50,940 nucleotides of DNA, from NCBI RefSeq assembly GCF_004000825.1, contig NZ_BILZ01000044.1:1-50940 (forward strand), given 5' to 3'. A program made the position numbers and the translations under genes. The notes under the pieces were generated by a model. The model was given only the letters and a program-made list of their open reading frames with translations. It did no database searches and was not told where the DNA came from. Source of the DNA: Paenibacillus kobensis NBRC 15729. Its GTDB lineage: Bacteria > Bacillota > Bacilli > Paenibacillales > Paenibacillaceae. Positions 1-8,727 of the stretch are shown in pieces; position 1 is the first letter of the stretch, and every line of letters begins with the position of its first letter.

Positions 1-46
1 TCGTCTCACCCCGTGTCGTCGCTCGCTAACAACACCAAAAGTGTCG

Positions 47-1108
47 TTACAGCCTCACTACTTCTTTCAGCACCTCAAGCGTCTTCAGCTTGCGTCCCTC
101 GAAGTCGAATAACGTTAGGTTCGACCAGTTGTTCGCGTGGCCGACGGACCATTCGTCTTTGGACGGAATCCAGCACGGCTCCCAGTAGTGGAAGCCGACG
201 CCGCGGCCGTTCGGCGTTTCCTGTACAATCCGTATGAAGTCGCGCATATAGTCGGTTTGTCCCTGCACCGTCGCAGGGTAACCTTCATGCAGCTGTTCCT
301 CGCTCGTCACAATGAACGACCGGCCTTCCGCAGGCTCGATCGTCCACGGATAAGCCGTCTCCACGACGACAATGTCTTTATCGTAACGAAGCGCCAGATC
401 GTGCAGATTGCTCCGCAAATCATCTAGAGTACCGTGCCACCACGGATAAAAGGACAAGCCGATCGTATCGAATTCGACACCGAGTCTCGCGAACCGGTCG
501 TAGAACATCCGGCACGTCTCATTATCGCCGCCCCGGTCGATATGGATCATTACATTAATGTCGGCATCTACCGCCTTCGCAGCCTCGATGCCCGACTTGA
601 CGAGTGCCGCGAATTGGGCCCACTGCTCCTCGCTGTTATATTCCTCGCCGCCAACTCGGCCGTCGTCCCATAGCATGCCAGGCGTAATTTCGTTGCCGAT
701 CTGCACCATGTCAGGCAATGTTCCCTGAGCCTGCAGCTCGGTCAATACCATCCGGGTATAGTCGTACACGACATGAATCAGCCCGTTGAAGCTTAAGCTC
801 TCCCATGCCTTCGGCTTCGTCTGATGAGCCGGATCGGCCCAGACATCGGAATAATGAAAATCGAGCAAAAAGTGCAGTCCTAACGCCTTGATCCGTTTCG
901 CCATCGCAAGCGTACGCTCCAGGTTGCAGAAGCCTCCCGGCGGGTCGTTCCAGATGCGCAGCCGTATCGTATTGACGCCATTATTCGCCATCATATACAG
1001 CAGATCGCGCTGCAGCCCGTCTTCATAGAATGCGCCGCCGCTCAGCTCGATCTCATCCAGAAACGATATATCCATCCCGTTCCAAAAAAACGCATTCGAC
1101 CTGTCCAT
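47..1108 (-). CDS. GH53 endo-beta-1,4-galactanase, no signal peptide
   Basis: Glycoside hydrolase family 53 enzyme of 353 residues, expected to cleave beta-1,4-galactan or galacto-oligosaccharides. Visible family motifs are the N-terminal GMDISF segment, the acid/base glutamate E140 in QIGNEITPGMLW and the nucleophile E250 in VVVETAYPW. The start is set by an AAGGAG site just upstream of the ATG. There is no signal peptide, although many GH53 enzymes (for example Bacillus GanB) are secreted. This copy probably acts in the cytoplasm on imported oligosaccharides. It is the last gene of the operon with the two permeases, solute-binding protein and YesM/YesN regulators. The family call is secure; the substrate is inferred from the family. 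Confidence 0.93.
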   Translation of the reverse strand: MDRSNAFFWNGMDISFLDEIELSGGAFYEDGLQRDLLYMMANNGVNTIRLRIWNDPPGGFCNLERTLAMAKRIKALGLHFLLDFHYSDVWADPAHQTKPKAWESLSFNGLIHVVYDYTRMVLTELQAQGTLPDMVQIGNEITPGMLWDDGRVGGEEYNSEEQWAQFAALVKSGIEAAKAVDADINVMIHIDRGGDNETCRMFYDRFARLGVEFDTIGLSFYPWWHGTLDDLRSNLHDLALRYDKDIVVVETAYPWTIEPAEGRSFIVTSEEQLHEGYPATVQGQTDYMRDFIRIVQETPNGRGVGFHYWEPCWIPSKDEWSVGHANNWSNLTLFDFEGRKLKTLEVLKEVVRL

Positions 1109-1190
1109 CCTGAAGCTCCTTCCGCACTTCCTAGTACTTCCCGGTACTTCTCAGCACTCTCGCTCTCTCCAACTCGCCTCACATCAACCT

Positions 1191-2069
1191 CTATTCTTTC
1201 ACCGATCCAAGCACGAGCCCCTTCACGAAGAAGCGCTGCAGGAACGGATACACAAGAAGCACCGGCATTGCTCCGATAAAAATTTGCGCCGCATTGACTG
1301 TCTTCTGCGAGATGAGTGCAAGACTCGTCGGATCAAGACTCATGGAGCTAAGATCCCGAGTAATAATGACCGTCTGCAGGAACGTCGCCAGCGGAAATTG
1401 ATGCGAATTCGTCGTATACAGCAAGCCGTCGAACCATGAATTCCAATGGAACACGATGCTGAACAATCCGAGCGTCGCGATCGCCGGCGTGGACACGGGC
1501 AGGAAGATCGCGAACAACGTCCGGAAATGTCCCGCTCCATCGATCATTGCTGCCTCCTGCAGCTCCTTCGGCACCGCGCGGAAAAAGTTCATCATCAGAA
1601 TCGTCAAGTAAATGTTGACCGCGCCGGGCAGCACAAGCGCCCAGAACGAGCCAATCAGATGCAGCTTCTGCATGACGATGTAGAACGGCACAAGCCCTCC
1701 GTTGAACACCATCGCGAAGATGAAGAGCCAAGCATAGACCGAGCGGCCTTTGAACTCGCTATTTTCTTTTGACAACGGATAGGCCGCAAGGAACGCAAGC
1801 AGCAGAGTCAGCGCCGTGCCGATAACCGTCCGCTTCACCGACACCCAGATCGAGTGAAGAAACAGCGGATTATCGATCGTCTTCTTATAAGCCTCCGTCG
1901 TAAAATCAACCGGCAACAGCGACACCAGATTCGCATCCGCCGCCGACTTCGCGCTGAACGATACGGCAAGCACGTGGATAAGCGGAACGATACAGGCAAT
2001 CGACAGAAGCAGCAGACCGATCGTGTTGAATACCGTGAAGACACGGTATGATAATGTTTTGTGGTACAT
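1191..2069 (-). CDS. Carbohydrate ABC transporter permease, LplC/YtcP type
   Basis: Inner-membrane subunit of a CUT1-type sugar importer, 292 residues with about six hydrophobic segments. The cytoplasmic EAA loop that contacts the ATPase is visible (EAA at 172-174, conserved Gly at 178, then a Phe-Leu-Pro turn at 189-191). A purine-rich GAGAGGGAG site precedes the ATG. It lies 21 bp downstream of the partner permease and 82 bp upstream of the galactanase. No ATP-binding subunit is encoded in this operon, so a shared MsmX-like ATPase elsewhere is presumably used, as is usual for Lpl/Ytc-type importers in Firmicutes. Confidence 0.93.
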   Translation of the reverse strand: MYHKTLSYRVFTVFNTIGLLLLSIACIVPLIHVLAVSFSAKSAADANLVSLLPVDFTTEAYKKTIDNPLFLHSIWVSVKRTVIGTALTLLLAFLAAYPLSKENSEFKGRSVYAWLFIFAMVFNGGLVPFYIVMQKLHLIGSFWALVLPGAVNIYLTILMMNFFRAVPKELQEAAMIDGAGHFRTLFAIFLPVSTPAIATLGLFSIVFHWNSWFDGLLYTTNSHQFPLATFLQTVIITRDLSSMSLDPTSLALISQKTVNAAQIFIGAMPVLLVYPFLQRFFVKGLVLGSVKE

Positions 2070-2090
2070 GTCTCTCTCCCTCTCTCGTCG

Positions 2091-2984
2091 TTAGAAAATC
2101 CGATAGTTTGCCCACTTATACGCCGCACGGTAAGAGATGAAGATCAGCACCATGCTAATGACCGATTTGAACAACCCGATTGCGGTCGCGAAGCCCATAT
2201 TGCCGCCGATAATGCCCGTCCGGTAGACGAATGTGTCAAGAATGTCGCCCGAGTCGTAGACAAGCGGATTGTACAAGTTGAAAATTTGATCGAAGCCCGC
2301 ATTCAGTACGTTGCCGAGCGCCAGCGTCCCGACCACGATCGTAATCGGCAGCATCGCCGGGATCGTAATGTGGAGCGTCTGCTTCAGCCGGCTCGCTCCG
2401 TCCACCTCCGCTGCTTCATACAGCGAAGGATTCACGTTCGATAAAGCGGCCAGGAAGACGATCGCGCCATAGCCGAACTCCTTCCATATATCCGAAGCGA
2501 CGACTGTGAACCGGAACCAAGAGCCGTCCATAAGAAACGGAATGGCGTCGAAGCCGACCGACTCCAGTATCCGGTTCACGAACCCTCCATCGGTGGACAG
2601 CACGTTCAACAGGATGCCGCCAAGAAGGACCCATGACAGAAAGTGCGGCAAGTAAACCATCGTCTGCACGTAACGTTTGAACAGTTCTTTGCGCACCTCG
2701 TTCAAGAAGATAGCGAAGGTGAAGGGCGCGATCAGATTGAAGATGATTTTGAGCATCGCGATGAGCAGCGTGTTCCAGATGACTTGGATGCTGTCCTCAC
2801 GCTCGAACAGAAACCGGAAATTGTCGAGTCCGACCCATTCCGAACCGGTAATGCCCAGCCGGGGCTTGAAGTTCTGGAACGCCATCACGATTCCGCCCAT
2901 CGGCAAGTAGCTGAATGCGATCAGAAACAGCAGCGACGGCAATACCATAAGGTGAAGCGGCCAGTATTTCTTAAGATGTGTCAT
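2091..2984 (-). CDS. Carbohydrate ABC transporter permease, LplB type
   Basis: Second integral-membrane subunit of the sugar importer, 297 residues. It has the typical N-terminal transmembrane helix, several further helices and the EAA motif (EAA at 190-192, Gly at 196). An AGGGGGAA site sits just upstream of the ATG. It forms the heterodimeric channel with the downstream permease and receives substrate from the lipoprotein encoded upstream. A terminator-like hairpin separates it from the binding-protein gene, which would give more binding protein than permease. Confidence 0.93.
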   Translation of the reverse strand: MTHLKKYWPLHLMVLPSLLFLIAFSYLPMGGIVMAFQNFKPRLGITGSEWVGLDNFRFLFEREDSIQVIWNTLLIAMLKIIFNLIAPFTFAIFLNEVRKELFKRYVQTMVYLPHFLSWVLLGGILLNVLSTDGGFVNRILESVGFDAIPFLMDGSWFRFTVVASDIWKEFGYGAIVFLAALSNVNPSLYEAAEVDGASRLKQTLHITIPAMLPITIVVGTLALGNVLNAGFDQIFNLYNPLVYDSGDILDTFVYRTGIIGGNMGFATAIGLFKSVISMVLIFISYRAAYKWANYRIF

Positions 2985-3172
2985 ACGAATGTTCCCCCTG
3001 CCTCATTGAGACGTACGTCAGTACGTCAGTATGTCTGCGTCTGTACGTCTTGAACTGAACCTCTATGCCTCAAATTATAGCAAGCGCTTCCGTGCGCTTA
3101 GTAGCTAACAAACCCAACATAAATGGCACAAATGCAATCACTTAAGGACGGCATTGATGAGCGGCTTAAAAT

Positions 3173-3213
3173 AAAAAACCGTCCCCCAAGCCTCCTTCGG
3201 CTGCGGGACGGTT
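3173..3213 (-). terminator. Hairpin between binding protein and permease genes
   Basis: On the minus strand a GC-rich stem (AAACCGTCCC paired with GGGACGGTTT) is followed by a run of T. It lies directly after the solute-binding protein stop codon and 190 bp before the permease start. It probably acts as a partial terminator or mRNA stabiliser, since the downstream genes belong to the same transport system. Confidence 0.8.
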
Positions 3214-3222
3214 TCGTCCAAA

Positions 3223-4941
3223 TTACTTATTCAAGTTCGCGTACCAAGCGTTTACTTCCTCGGTCATTTTGTCGCCGCCGGAGCTCTTCCACGTCTCGAC
3301 GAACTTATCGATCGCATCCGCCGGCTTCTCGCCGTAGATGATTTCGTTGAACGTCTGCATCTCGATTTTTTTCAAATAGTCGAGTTTCGTCTGCATCGTT
3401 TCCGTCGACGGTCCCGTGTACATGTTCATGAAGCTGATGTTCGGCTGCCCCATGAGCACCTTCGCCGCTGCAGGCGTTTCTTTGCCGAAGTTGTTCTTCA
3501 GATCCTTCTCCATGCGAGTCGTTGCTTCCTTGCCGTTCGCAAGGCCCAGCAGCGCTTTCATCTGAGCGTCCGGAATACGCGCACCGTCACGAACGAGCAG
3601 GTAACGCACGGCATTGACGACGCCGCCTTGCACATTCTCGTCGCCGTATACCGGATTGCCGCTAGCGTCTACGTCATAATCGTAGCCTTTGAACAGACCG
3701 TTCTCGAACGGACCGCCCGGCTGAGGATCGGCGATGTTGTCGAACATATAGTTTTCATACGTGAACAGCGCTTCCGGATTTTTCATATCCTTGTTGATCA
3801 GGATGACGCCATTGGAGAACGGAGTGCCGTGGCGTCCTGCTTTGCCGTCCGGACCGGTCGGGAGCGAGATCGGCTTCCATACCGCATTCGGATCGTTCTT
3901 CGCCGTATCCTGCAGCGGCCAGCCGCTCATCCAGTATGGTCCTGGAATGATGCCTGCCGTGCCTGCAACCGCCGGCTCCGACGTCTTATTCTCATCCCAA
4001 AGCGCTGCTTCCTTCGGAATGAAGCCTTTCGTATACCATTCATTCAGCTTCGCAAGACCTTGCTTCACAGCTGGATTGATCGAGCCGTATTCGAGCTTGC
4101 CGTCAGCGCCGACGTTCCATTGCTGCGGAATCGTGCCATATGCGCCGAACAGCCAGGATGGATCGCCCATCCACGTGTTCATCGACGATTTGAAGCCGAT
4201 GCTGAGCGGGATGACTTTGTCCGGGGACAAGCCGCTCGGGTTGTTGTTCTTGAACGCTTCCATCACTTTCTCAAGCTCATCGATCGTCGTCGGCGCCGCC
4301 ATGTTCAGCTTATCGAGCCAGTCTTGGCGGATCCAGAGCAGATAGTCGTTGTTGTAGGCATAATCGAGAATCGGAATCGCCATCCTCTTGCCTTCACGCA
4401 AGTAAGGGTTCCAGACGTTCTTGTCTAGATCCATCGCTGTCTTCCACTTCTCATTCGCATACTTATCGAACAAGGCGCCTGCATCTTGGAACGCGCCTGA
4501 ATCGATCAGATCTTGAATCAGCTGCGCATCCTCATTGCCGACGACGAGCACGTCCGGAAGCTCTTGTCCCGAAGTCATCGCCAGTCGAAGCTTCGTCGCG
4601 TAAGCGTTGTTCGTGTTCGTCACCGACCAGAGCGATTGGATATCGATGCCAAGCGTATCTTGGGCCCACTTGGTCGCGACGTTATTCTCGATCGTCTCGC
4701 CGTTCTTGAATTTAAGCGCCGGGTCGACGCCCCATACGGTCGTAATCGTAACCGGCGGATCGTACTTGTCTTTATAAGGGCTTGTTTCTTGCGCAGCGCC
4801 TTCATCGGTCTTCGTCCCGGTCTGTGCCGGTTGATCCGACGATGCGGACTTGTCCTCTTTACTGCCGCCGCAAGCCGCAAGCGTAATTATCATCACTAAC
4901 GAAAGCGCGAGCAGCAATGCTATTCTGAATTTCGCTCTCAT
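3223..4941 (-). CDS. Extracellular sugar-binding lipoprotein, LplA type
   Basis: Solute-binding protein of 572 residues for the adjacent importer. The N-terminus is a lipoprotein signal with lipobox LAAC (C23), followed by a Ser/Gly/Lys/Glu-rich linker, so the protein is anchored outside the membrane. The long family-1-like binding domain, with many Trp, Asp and Asn residues, matches the large LplA/YtcQ type. An AGGGGG site precedes the ATG, and a TATAAT -10 with an overlapping cre-like site lies 33-38 bp upstream. The location beside a GH53 gene suggests beta-galacto-oligosaccharides as ligand, but the residues do not prove it. Confidence 0.94.
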   Translation of the reverse strand: MRAKFRIALLLALSLVMIITLAACGGSKEDKSASSDQPAQTGTKTDEGAAQETSPYKDKYDPPVTITTVWGVDPALKFKNGETIENNVATKWAQDTLGIDIQSLWSVTNTNNAYATKLRLAMTSGQELPDVLVVGNEDAQLIQDLIDSGAFQDAGALFDKYANEKWKTAMDLDKNVWNPYLREGKRMAIPILDYAYNNDYLLWIRQDWLDKLNMAAPTTIDELEKVMEAFKNNNPSGLSPDKVIPLSIGFKSSMNTWMGDPSWLFGAYGTIPQQWNVGADGKLEYGSINPAVKQGLAKLNEWYTKGFIPKEAALWDENKTSEPAVAGTAGIIPGPYWMSGWPLQDTAKNDPNAVWKPISLPTGPDGKAGRHGTPFSNGVILINKDMKNPEALFTYENYMFDNIADPQPGGPFENGLFKGYDYDVDASGNPVYGDENVQGGVVNAVRYLLVRDGARIPDAQMKALLGLANGKEATTRMEKDLKNNFGKETPAAAKVLMGQPNISFMNMYTGPSTETMQTKLDYLKKIEMQTFNEIIYGEKPADAIDKFVETWKSSGGDKMTEEVNAWYANLNK

Positions 4942-4960
4942 GGTGGACCCCCTTCATTTT

Positions 4961-4979
4961 TGTTTACGTTTTCATTATA
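4961..4979 (-). promoter_or_regulatory. -10 box with overlapping cre-like (CcpA) site
   Basis: A perfect TATAAT (minus strand, 4974-4979) is followed directly by TGAAAACGTAAACA (4961-4974). That matches the cre consensus TGWAANCGNTNWCA with one mismatch. A CcpA complex bound here would cover the transcription start of the binding-protein/permease/galactanase genes, a classic arrangement for glucose repression. This is seen in sequence; function is inferred. Confidence 0.6.
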
Positions 4980-5048
4980 GAATCGGGGGGCCGAGCGGCC
5001 TATGTCATAAATTGAACATTTCTGCACCTTATGCAACCTCTTCGATGT

Positions 5049-6692
5049 TTAGTCAGCGGCATCCCGGAATTCCTGCGGCGTCATGCCGTAATACTTCTTG
5101 AACATTTTGCTAAAATATTGCGGGTTCTGATACCCCAGCTCCGCTGTAATCTCGTAAATCTTCTTGTTCGTCTTCTTCAACATCGCGTGCGCCCGCTCCA
5201 TCCGCATTCGGATGATGTAGTCGCCGAGGCTCTCGCCGGTGTCCGCCTTGTAGATTTTGGACAGATAGACCGGGTGCAAATATACCTTGTCCGCGATCGT
5301 CTTCACCGAAGTATCTTGGCCAAGCGTCTGCTCCACGATGTCCTGCACTTGCTTCACGAGATGCGTCCGGTTCGTCGAATCGGTCGCCGACAGCTCCGTC
5401 TCCAGCTTGCGCAGCATGCCGGACGACCAGCTCCTCAGCTTGTCGTGTGAATGAATCGCAGCACGGTCAAGCAACAGATCGAACGCCGAATGATCGATGT
5501 CCGATATGAACTGGCCGCGCTTATGCGCGCTGTACATGAACGCGTTCGTCACATACAAGAATACTTCGTACAGCTGTTCCCGCGAATAATTCGTCTGATG
5601 CAGCTGATCGAACATCTCGTCGATTTTGTCATTCGCGGCGACCCACTGCTTCGATTCGAGCAGATGCGCCAACGTCGGCGGCTTATGCAGCCAGTCCATC
5701 GATTTCGCCGGCTGCTCGCGTTCCTTCTCCTCATCGGGAAAAAGTACGGCAGGCGCATTCGGCCCCCGTTCCATCAGATAATAATCGCTCAGTACGCGCC
5801 GGTAAGCGTCCGGCACGCCTTCCGGGAATGTGAACCAACCCGACGCGATGCACGATGCCGCGCTCTTCAAATACGTATCCGCCTGCGCTTGGAACTTCTC
5901 CGCCGTTCGCTCGAGCTTCTCTCGGACGATCAGCGTCTGCTGTCCAGCTGCCACGGCATCAAGGCTTGCGCTATTCAGCTGAACGAACACTACGAGGCAA
6001 TCATGCGGCGCCTTGCCGCACCAGACGCGGAACTCGCTGCCGAATACTTCCTCTGCGATATTCAACACCGCGTACTCGATGAGAGACGCCGACTGGCGGT
6101 CGCTGCCTTCGAACGGATTGCCGTATTGGATAAGCAGCAGCGCAGCCGTCTCCGACACGGCAAGCGGAATCTCGTACTGCTGCAGCTTGTTGTGCACGAG
6201 CATCGGCGCAAGCTGTTGGCCCAGAAGCAGATCGTGCAGCAGATGGGTGCGGAGCACCGCGTAATCCGACTTCATGTTATACATAAGGCGGTTGTACTTG
6301 TCTGCCGCCTCCCACTCCTCGCGAAGCGATTCCACCGCGCTCGATATGCTGGCGACGAATTCATCGTCATGGACCGGCTTCAAAATATAATCAGCTGCCT
6401 TCAGCTGAATCGCGCGGCGGGCATAATCGAAATCGGAATGTCCGGTCAGCAGCATGCAGCGAACATGCGGCCACTTCTCCGCAATCGTAGCGACGAGCTC
6501 CAGCCCGTCCATGCCCGGCATCCGAATATCGCTGACGACGATATCGATCTCTTGCTCCTCCAACAGCTGCAGCGCCTCTCGCGCTGACTCCGCCTGGTAT
6601 ACGGTACGAATACCGAGCTCGCTCCAAGGGATCGTTCTCGCCAAGCTCTCGGTTACGTAAGACTCGTCATCTACGAGCACAATATCGATCAT
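5049..6692 (-). CDS. AraC-type response regulator, YesN family
   Basis: DNA-binding response regulator of 547 residues. It has an N-terminal receiver domain (acidic D8/D9, phospho-acceptor D55 in VVSDIRMPGMDG), a long helical middle region and a C-terminal AraC double helix-turn-helix ending in the typical YFSKMFKKYYGMTPQEFR segment. The start codon overlaps the stop of the upstream kinase gene by 4 bp (ATGA), indicating translational coupling. YesM/YesN pairs next to LplABC-type importers usually activate the neighbouring transport and hydrolase genes in response to the cognate sugar, so control of genes 47-4941 is likely. Confidence 0.94.
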   Translation of the reverse strand: MIDIVLVDDESYVTESLARTIPWSELGIRTVYQAESAREALQLLEEQEIDIVVSDIRMPGMDGLELVATIAEKWPHVRCMLLTGHSDFDYARRAIQLKAADYILKPVHDDEFVASISSAVESLREEWEAADKYNRLMYNMKSDYAVLRTHLLHDLLLGQQLAPMLVHNKLQQYEIPLAVSETAALLLIQYGNPFEGSDRQSASLIEYAVLNIAEEVFGSEFRVWCGKAPHDCLVVFVQLNSASLDAVAAGQQTLIVREKLERTAEKFQAQADTYLKSAASCIASGWFTFPEGVPDAYRRVLSDYYLMERGPNAPAVLFPDEEKEREQPAKSMDWLHKPPTLAHLLESKQWVAANDKIDEMFDQLHQTNYSREQLYEVFLYVTNAFMYSAHKRGQFISDIDHSAFDLLLDRAAIHSHDKLRSWSSGMLRKLETELSATDSTNRTHLVKQVQDIVEQTLGQDTSVKTIADKVYLHPVYLSKIYKADTGESLGDYIIRMRMERAHAMLKKTNKKIYEITAELGYQNPQYFSKMFKKYYGMTPQEFRDAAD

Positions 6693-8470
6693 ATTGCCGT
6701 CCCCTTCTCTGTGTCGTTATCTTCCTGCTGCCTAGAGTCCGCAGTCATTGGTGCAGGCCATTGAAGCATGGCTTTCAATCCGCCTAGTGCCGAAGGCGCG
6801 AACGACAGTCCCGCTTCGTCGCCGAATTGCAGATGCATACGCTGGTGCACGTTCCATAGACCGCAGCCCATCTCCTGCTCCATCGGCTTATTCAGCTTAT
6901 ATTGCAGGGCCAGCATACGTTCCGCCTCCATACCCGCACCATCGTCCTCTACCGTTATCCGGTATACGCCGCCCTCGCATTCGCCCGTCACGACGATTCG
7001 CCCCGCATCCGCGCTCGATTCAATACCGTGAATGACCGCATTCTCGACTAGCGGCTGAAGGAACAGGGGCGGAATCTCCGCTGGACGCATGGACGGCGGT
7101 ATGGAGACCGCAACCTCCAACCGCTTTCGCCGCAGCTTCTGAATTTCGAGATAATGATGGACAAAATCCAACTCTTCCGCCAGCGGCACGACATCCCGCT
7201 CCTGTCTGGTCGTATACCGGTAATAGGCTGCCAAGCTCTGGCTCATCGCCACGACCGCCTTGTAATCCTGCAGCTTCGCCATGCTGGAGATGAAGGAGAA
7301 ACAGTTGTAGAAGAAATGCGGATTGATTTGCGACTGCAGCTGCTTCAGCTTCGCTTCGCGGACGCGAATTTGCTCGACGTATACTTTCTCGAACAGCTCT
7401 TGGATTTGCTCCACCATCAGATTGAACCGGGTGAACAGAAACTTGAATTCGGCTGCGCCTCTGCCCTTGTCGTCGAGACGGACGGAGTAATCTCCGCTGC
7501 GCAGCTTATGGAAGCTGCCAATCAGCCGCTTCACCGGCACCTGCACTTGCCCGTAGAGCAAGTAGGCGGCAAGGCAGCTCATGAGCAGCAAGCAGCTGAC
7601 CGAGAAGTAGAACATCCGGTTCGATTGGTTAATCGGCTGCATGATTTCCGACAACGGCGTGTAGTCGATCAAATACCAGCCTGTCGTCTGCGACCGGACC
7701 GAATTCACGAGATACGACTGGCCGTTTAGTTCAACCGTTCTGCTGCCGATGCTGCTGCCGCCGCTTTCGATCTCCATACGCTCTACGAGCTGCCGGGCCA
7801 GCTTCCCGTCCGCTGTATGATTGAAGATCAGGCCCAGTCCGCTGGAGTAGTAGAACGGATCGTTCCGGCCCGAGCTTTTGAACTTATCGAGCATGTCTTG
7901 AATGTTGCGGCTGTTGAACCGGACCTCGATAATCGTGTTCGCCAGCTCCGGGTCCTCATAGGTCGAATAAGGCGATGCGGTGAACCAGCTGAACTGGAAT
8001 AAGTCATCCGACAGCTTCTTTACCTGCCAGCCTTTTTTGACCCGCTGCTCCAGATCCGCCTCATCGTAACGCTTCGCATCATTAACCGATACGACGCGAT
8101 GCATTGTCGGCGAATAGATGTAAAGGCTGCTTTTCCAATTGGACGAGCTTTCTTGAATAGCAAGCTTGGCCTGAATGCGCTTGACGAGCGAAATCGTATC
8201 CAGGTTGAAATATTCGCTGTTAATAAAAATGTCCTGGAAGCTCGCGATGTCCGGATCTTGAATGAGCAGATTCGGCCATAATGCGAGCGTATCGATATTG
8301 GTGTTCACTTGATTCTGGAAGAAAGCGAGCTGATTCTCGTTCGATTGGTTCAGCTCGGAACGAAGCACGTCGGTGCTCGTTTTGTTCGAATAGAAATAAA
8401 GTCCGATGATCGGAAGCAGCATGACGACGATCAACACGACGATTTTGGAAAACAGATTATATTTCGGCAT
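6689..8470 (-). CDS. Sensor histidine kinase, YesM family
   Basis: Membrane sensor kinase of 593 residues. Transmembrane helix 1 lies at about 10-27, an extracellular sensor region at about 30-280 and helix 2 at about 286-308. A HAMP linker follows, then the His_kinase domain with phospho-accepting H385 in QINPHFFYN and a C-terminal ATPase domain with DDGAGM. It is expected to sense an extracellular galactan-derived sugar, perhaps through the binding protein, and to phosphorylate the translationally coupled AraC-type regulator. Confidence 0.94.
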   Translation of the reverse strand: MPKYNLFSKIVVLIVVMLLPIIGLYFYSNKTSTDVLRSELNQSNENQLAFFQNQVNTNIDTLALWPNLLIQDPDIASFQDIFINSEYFNLDTISLVKRIQAKLAIQESSSNWKSSLYIYSPTMHRVVSVNDAKRYDEADLEQRVKKGWQVKKLSDDLFQFSWFTASPYSTYEDPELANTIIEVRFNSRNIQDMLDKFKSSGRNDPFYYSSGLGLIFNHTADGKLARQLVERMEIESGGSSIGSRTVELNGQSYLVNSVRSQTTGWYLIDYTPLSEIMQPINQSNRMFYFSVSCLLLMSCLAAYLLYGQVQVPVKRLIGSFHKLRSGDYSVRLDDKGRGAAEFKFLFTRFNLMVEQIQELFEKVYVEQIRVREAKLKQLQSQINPHFFYNCFSFISSMAKLQDYKAVVAMSQSLAAYYRYTTRQERDVVPLAEELDFVHHYLEIQKLRRKRLEVAVSIPPSMRPAEIPPLFLQPLVENAVIHGIESSADAGRIVVTGECEGGVYRITVEDDGAGMEAERMLALQYKLNKPMEQEMGCGLWNVHQRMHLQFGDEAGLSFAPSALGGLKAMLQWPAPMTADSRQQEDNDTEKGTAI

Positions 8471-8536
8471 CCGGTCCCTCCGCTAGGTGGCAGCTTAAAC
8501 TTGATAGGTACCATTGTAGTAGACAACCGAACAACA

Positions 8537-8550
8537 TGAAAGCGGTTTAT
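8537..8550. promoter_or_regulatory. Second cre-like site upstream of yesM
   Basis: TGAAAGCGGTTTAT agrees with the cre consensus at the first twelve positions and differs at the last two. It lies 66 bp upstream of the yesM start, where a CcpA site would repress the regulators of the sugar operon. No convincing -35/-10 pair was found beside it, so this is a weak call. Confidence 0.35.
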
Positions 8551-8599
8551 TTAGGGGAACTGCAGGGGAAGGGGGAGGGGAACGTACAGCATAGAGCAC

Positions 8600-8631
8600 A
8601 AAAAGCCCGGAAGCATCGACGCTTCCGGGCT
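8600..8631 (-). terminator. Terminator of the ABC exporter operon
   Basis: Perfect 11-bp stem (AGCCCGGAAGC / GCTTCCGGGCT) with a 6-nt loop, followed on the minus strand by a T run. It lies about 100 bp after the stop of the second ABC exporter gene. Confidence 0.88.
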
Positions 8632-8727
8632 CTGCAGGCCGTCTGTCTATTCATTGTTCACTACACGATATTCCGCCATATCCCCTGCCAGGTCTTTGCC
8701 CGCTTGATCCGCTAATCGCAGCTCAGG

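Noticed and set aside
3001-3052. Short repeats of ACGTCAGT-type sequence between the binding protein and permease genes
   Set aside because: Looks like simple local slippage; no symmetry or link to a known regulator.
3079-3092. Possible third cre site (AAGCGCTT core)
   Set aside because: The core is good but the flanks depart from the consensus at several positions and no promoter is beside it.
3628-4428. Plus-strand open frame of 266 codons
   Set aside because: Antisense shadow of the sugar-binding lipoprotein gene, which has a lipoprotein signal, ribosome site and promoter. The shadow has an Arg/Ile/Val-rich nonsense composition.
5451-6587. Plus-strand open frame of 378 codons
   Set aside because: Antisense shadow of the YesN gene; Arg-rich with no domain or ribosome site.
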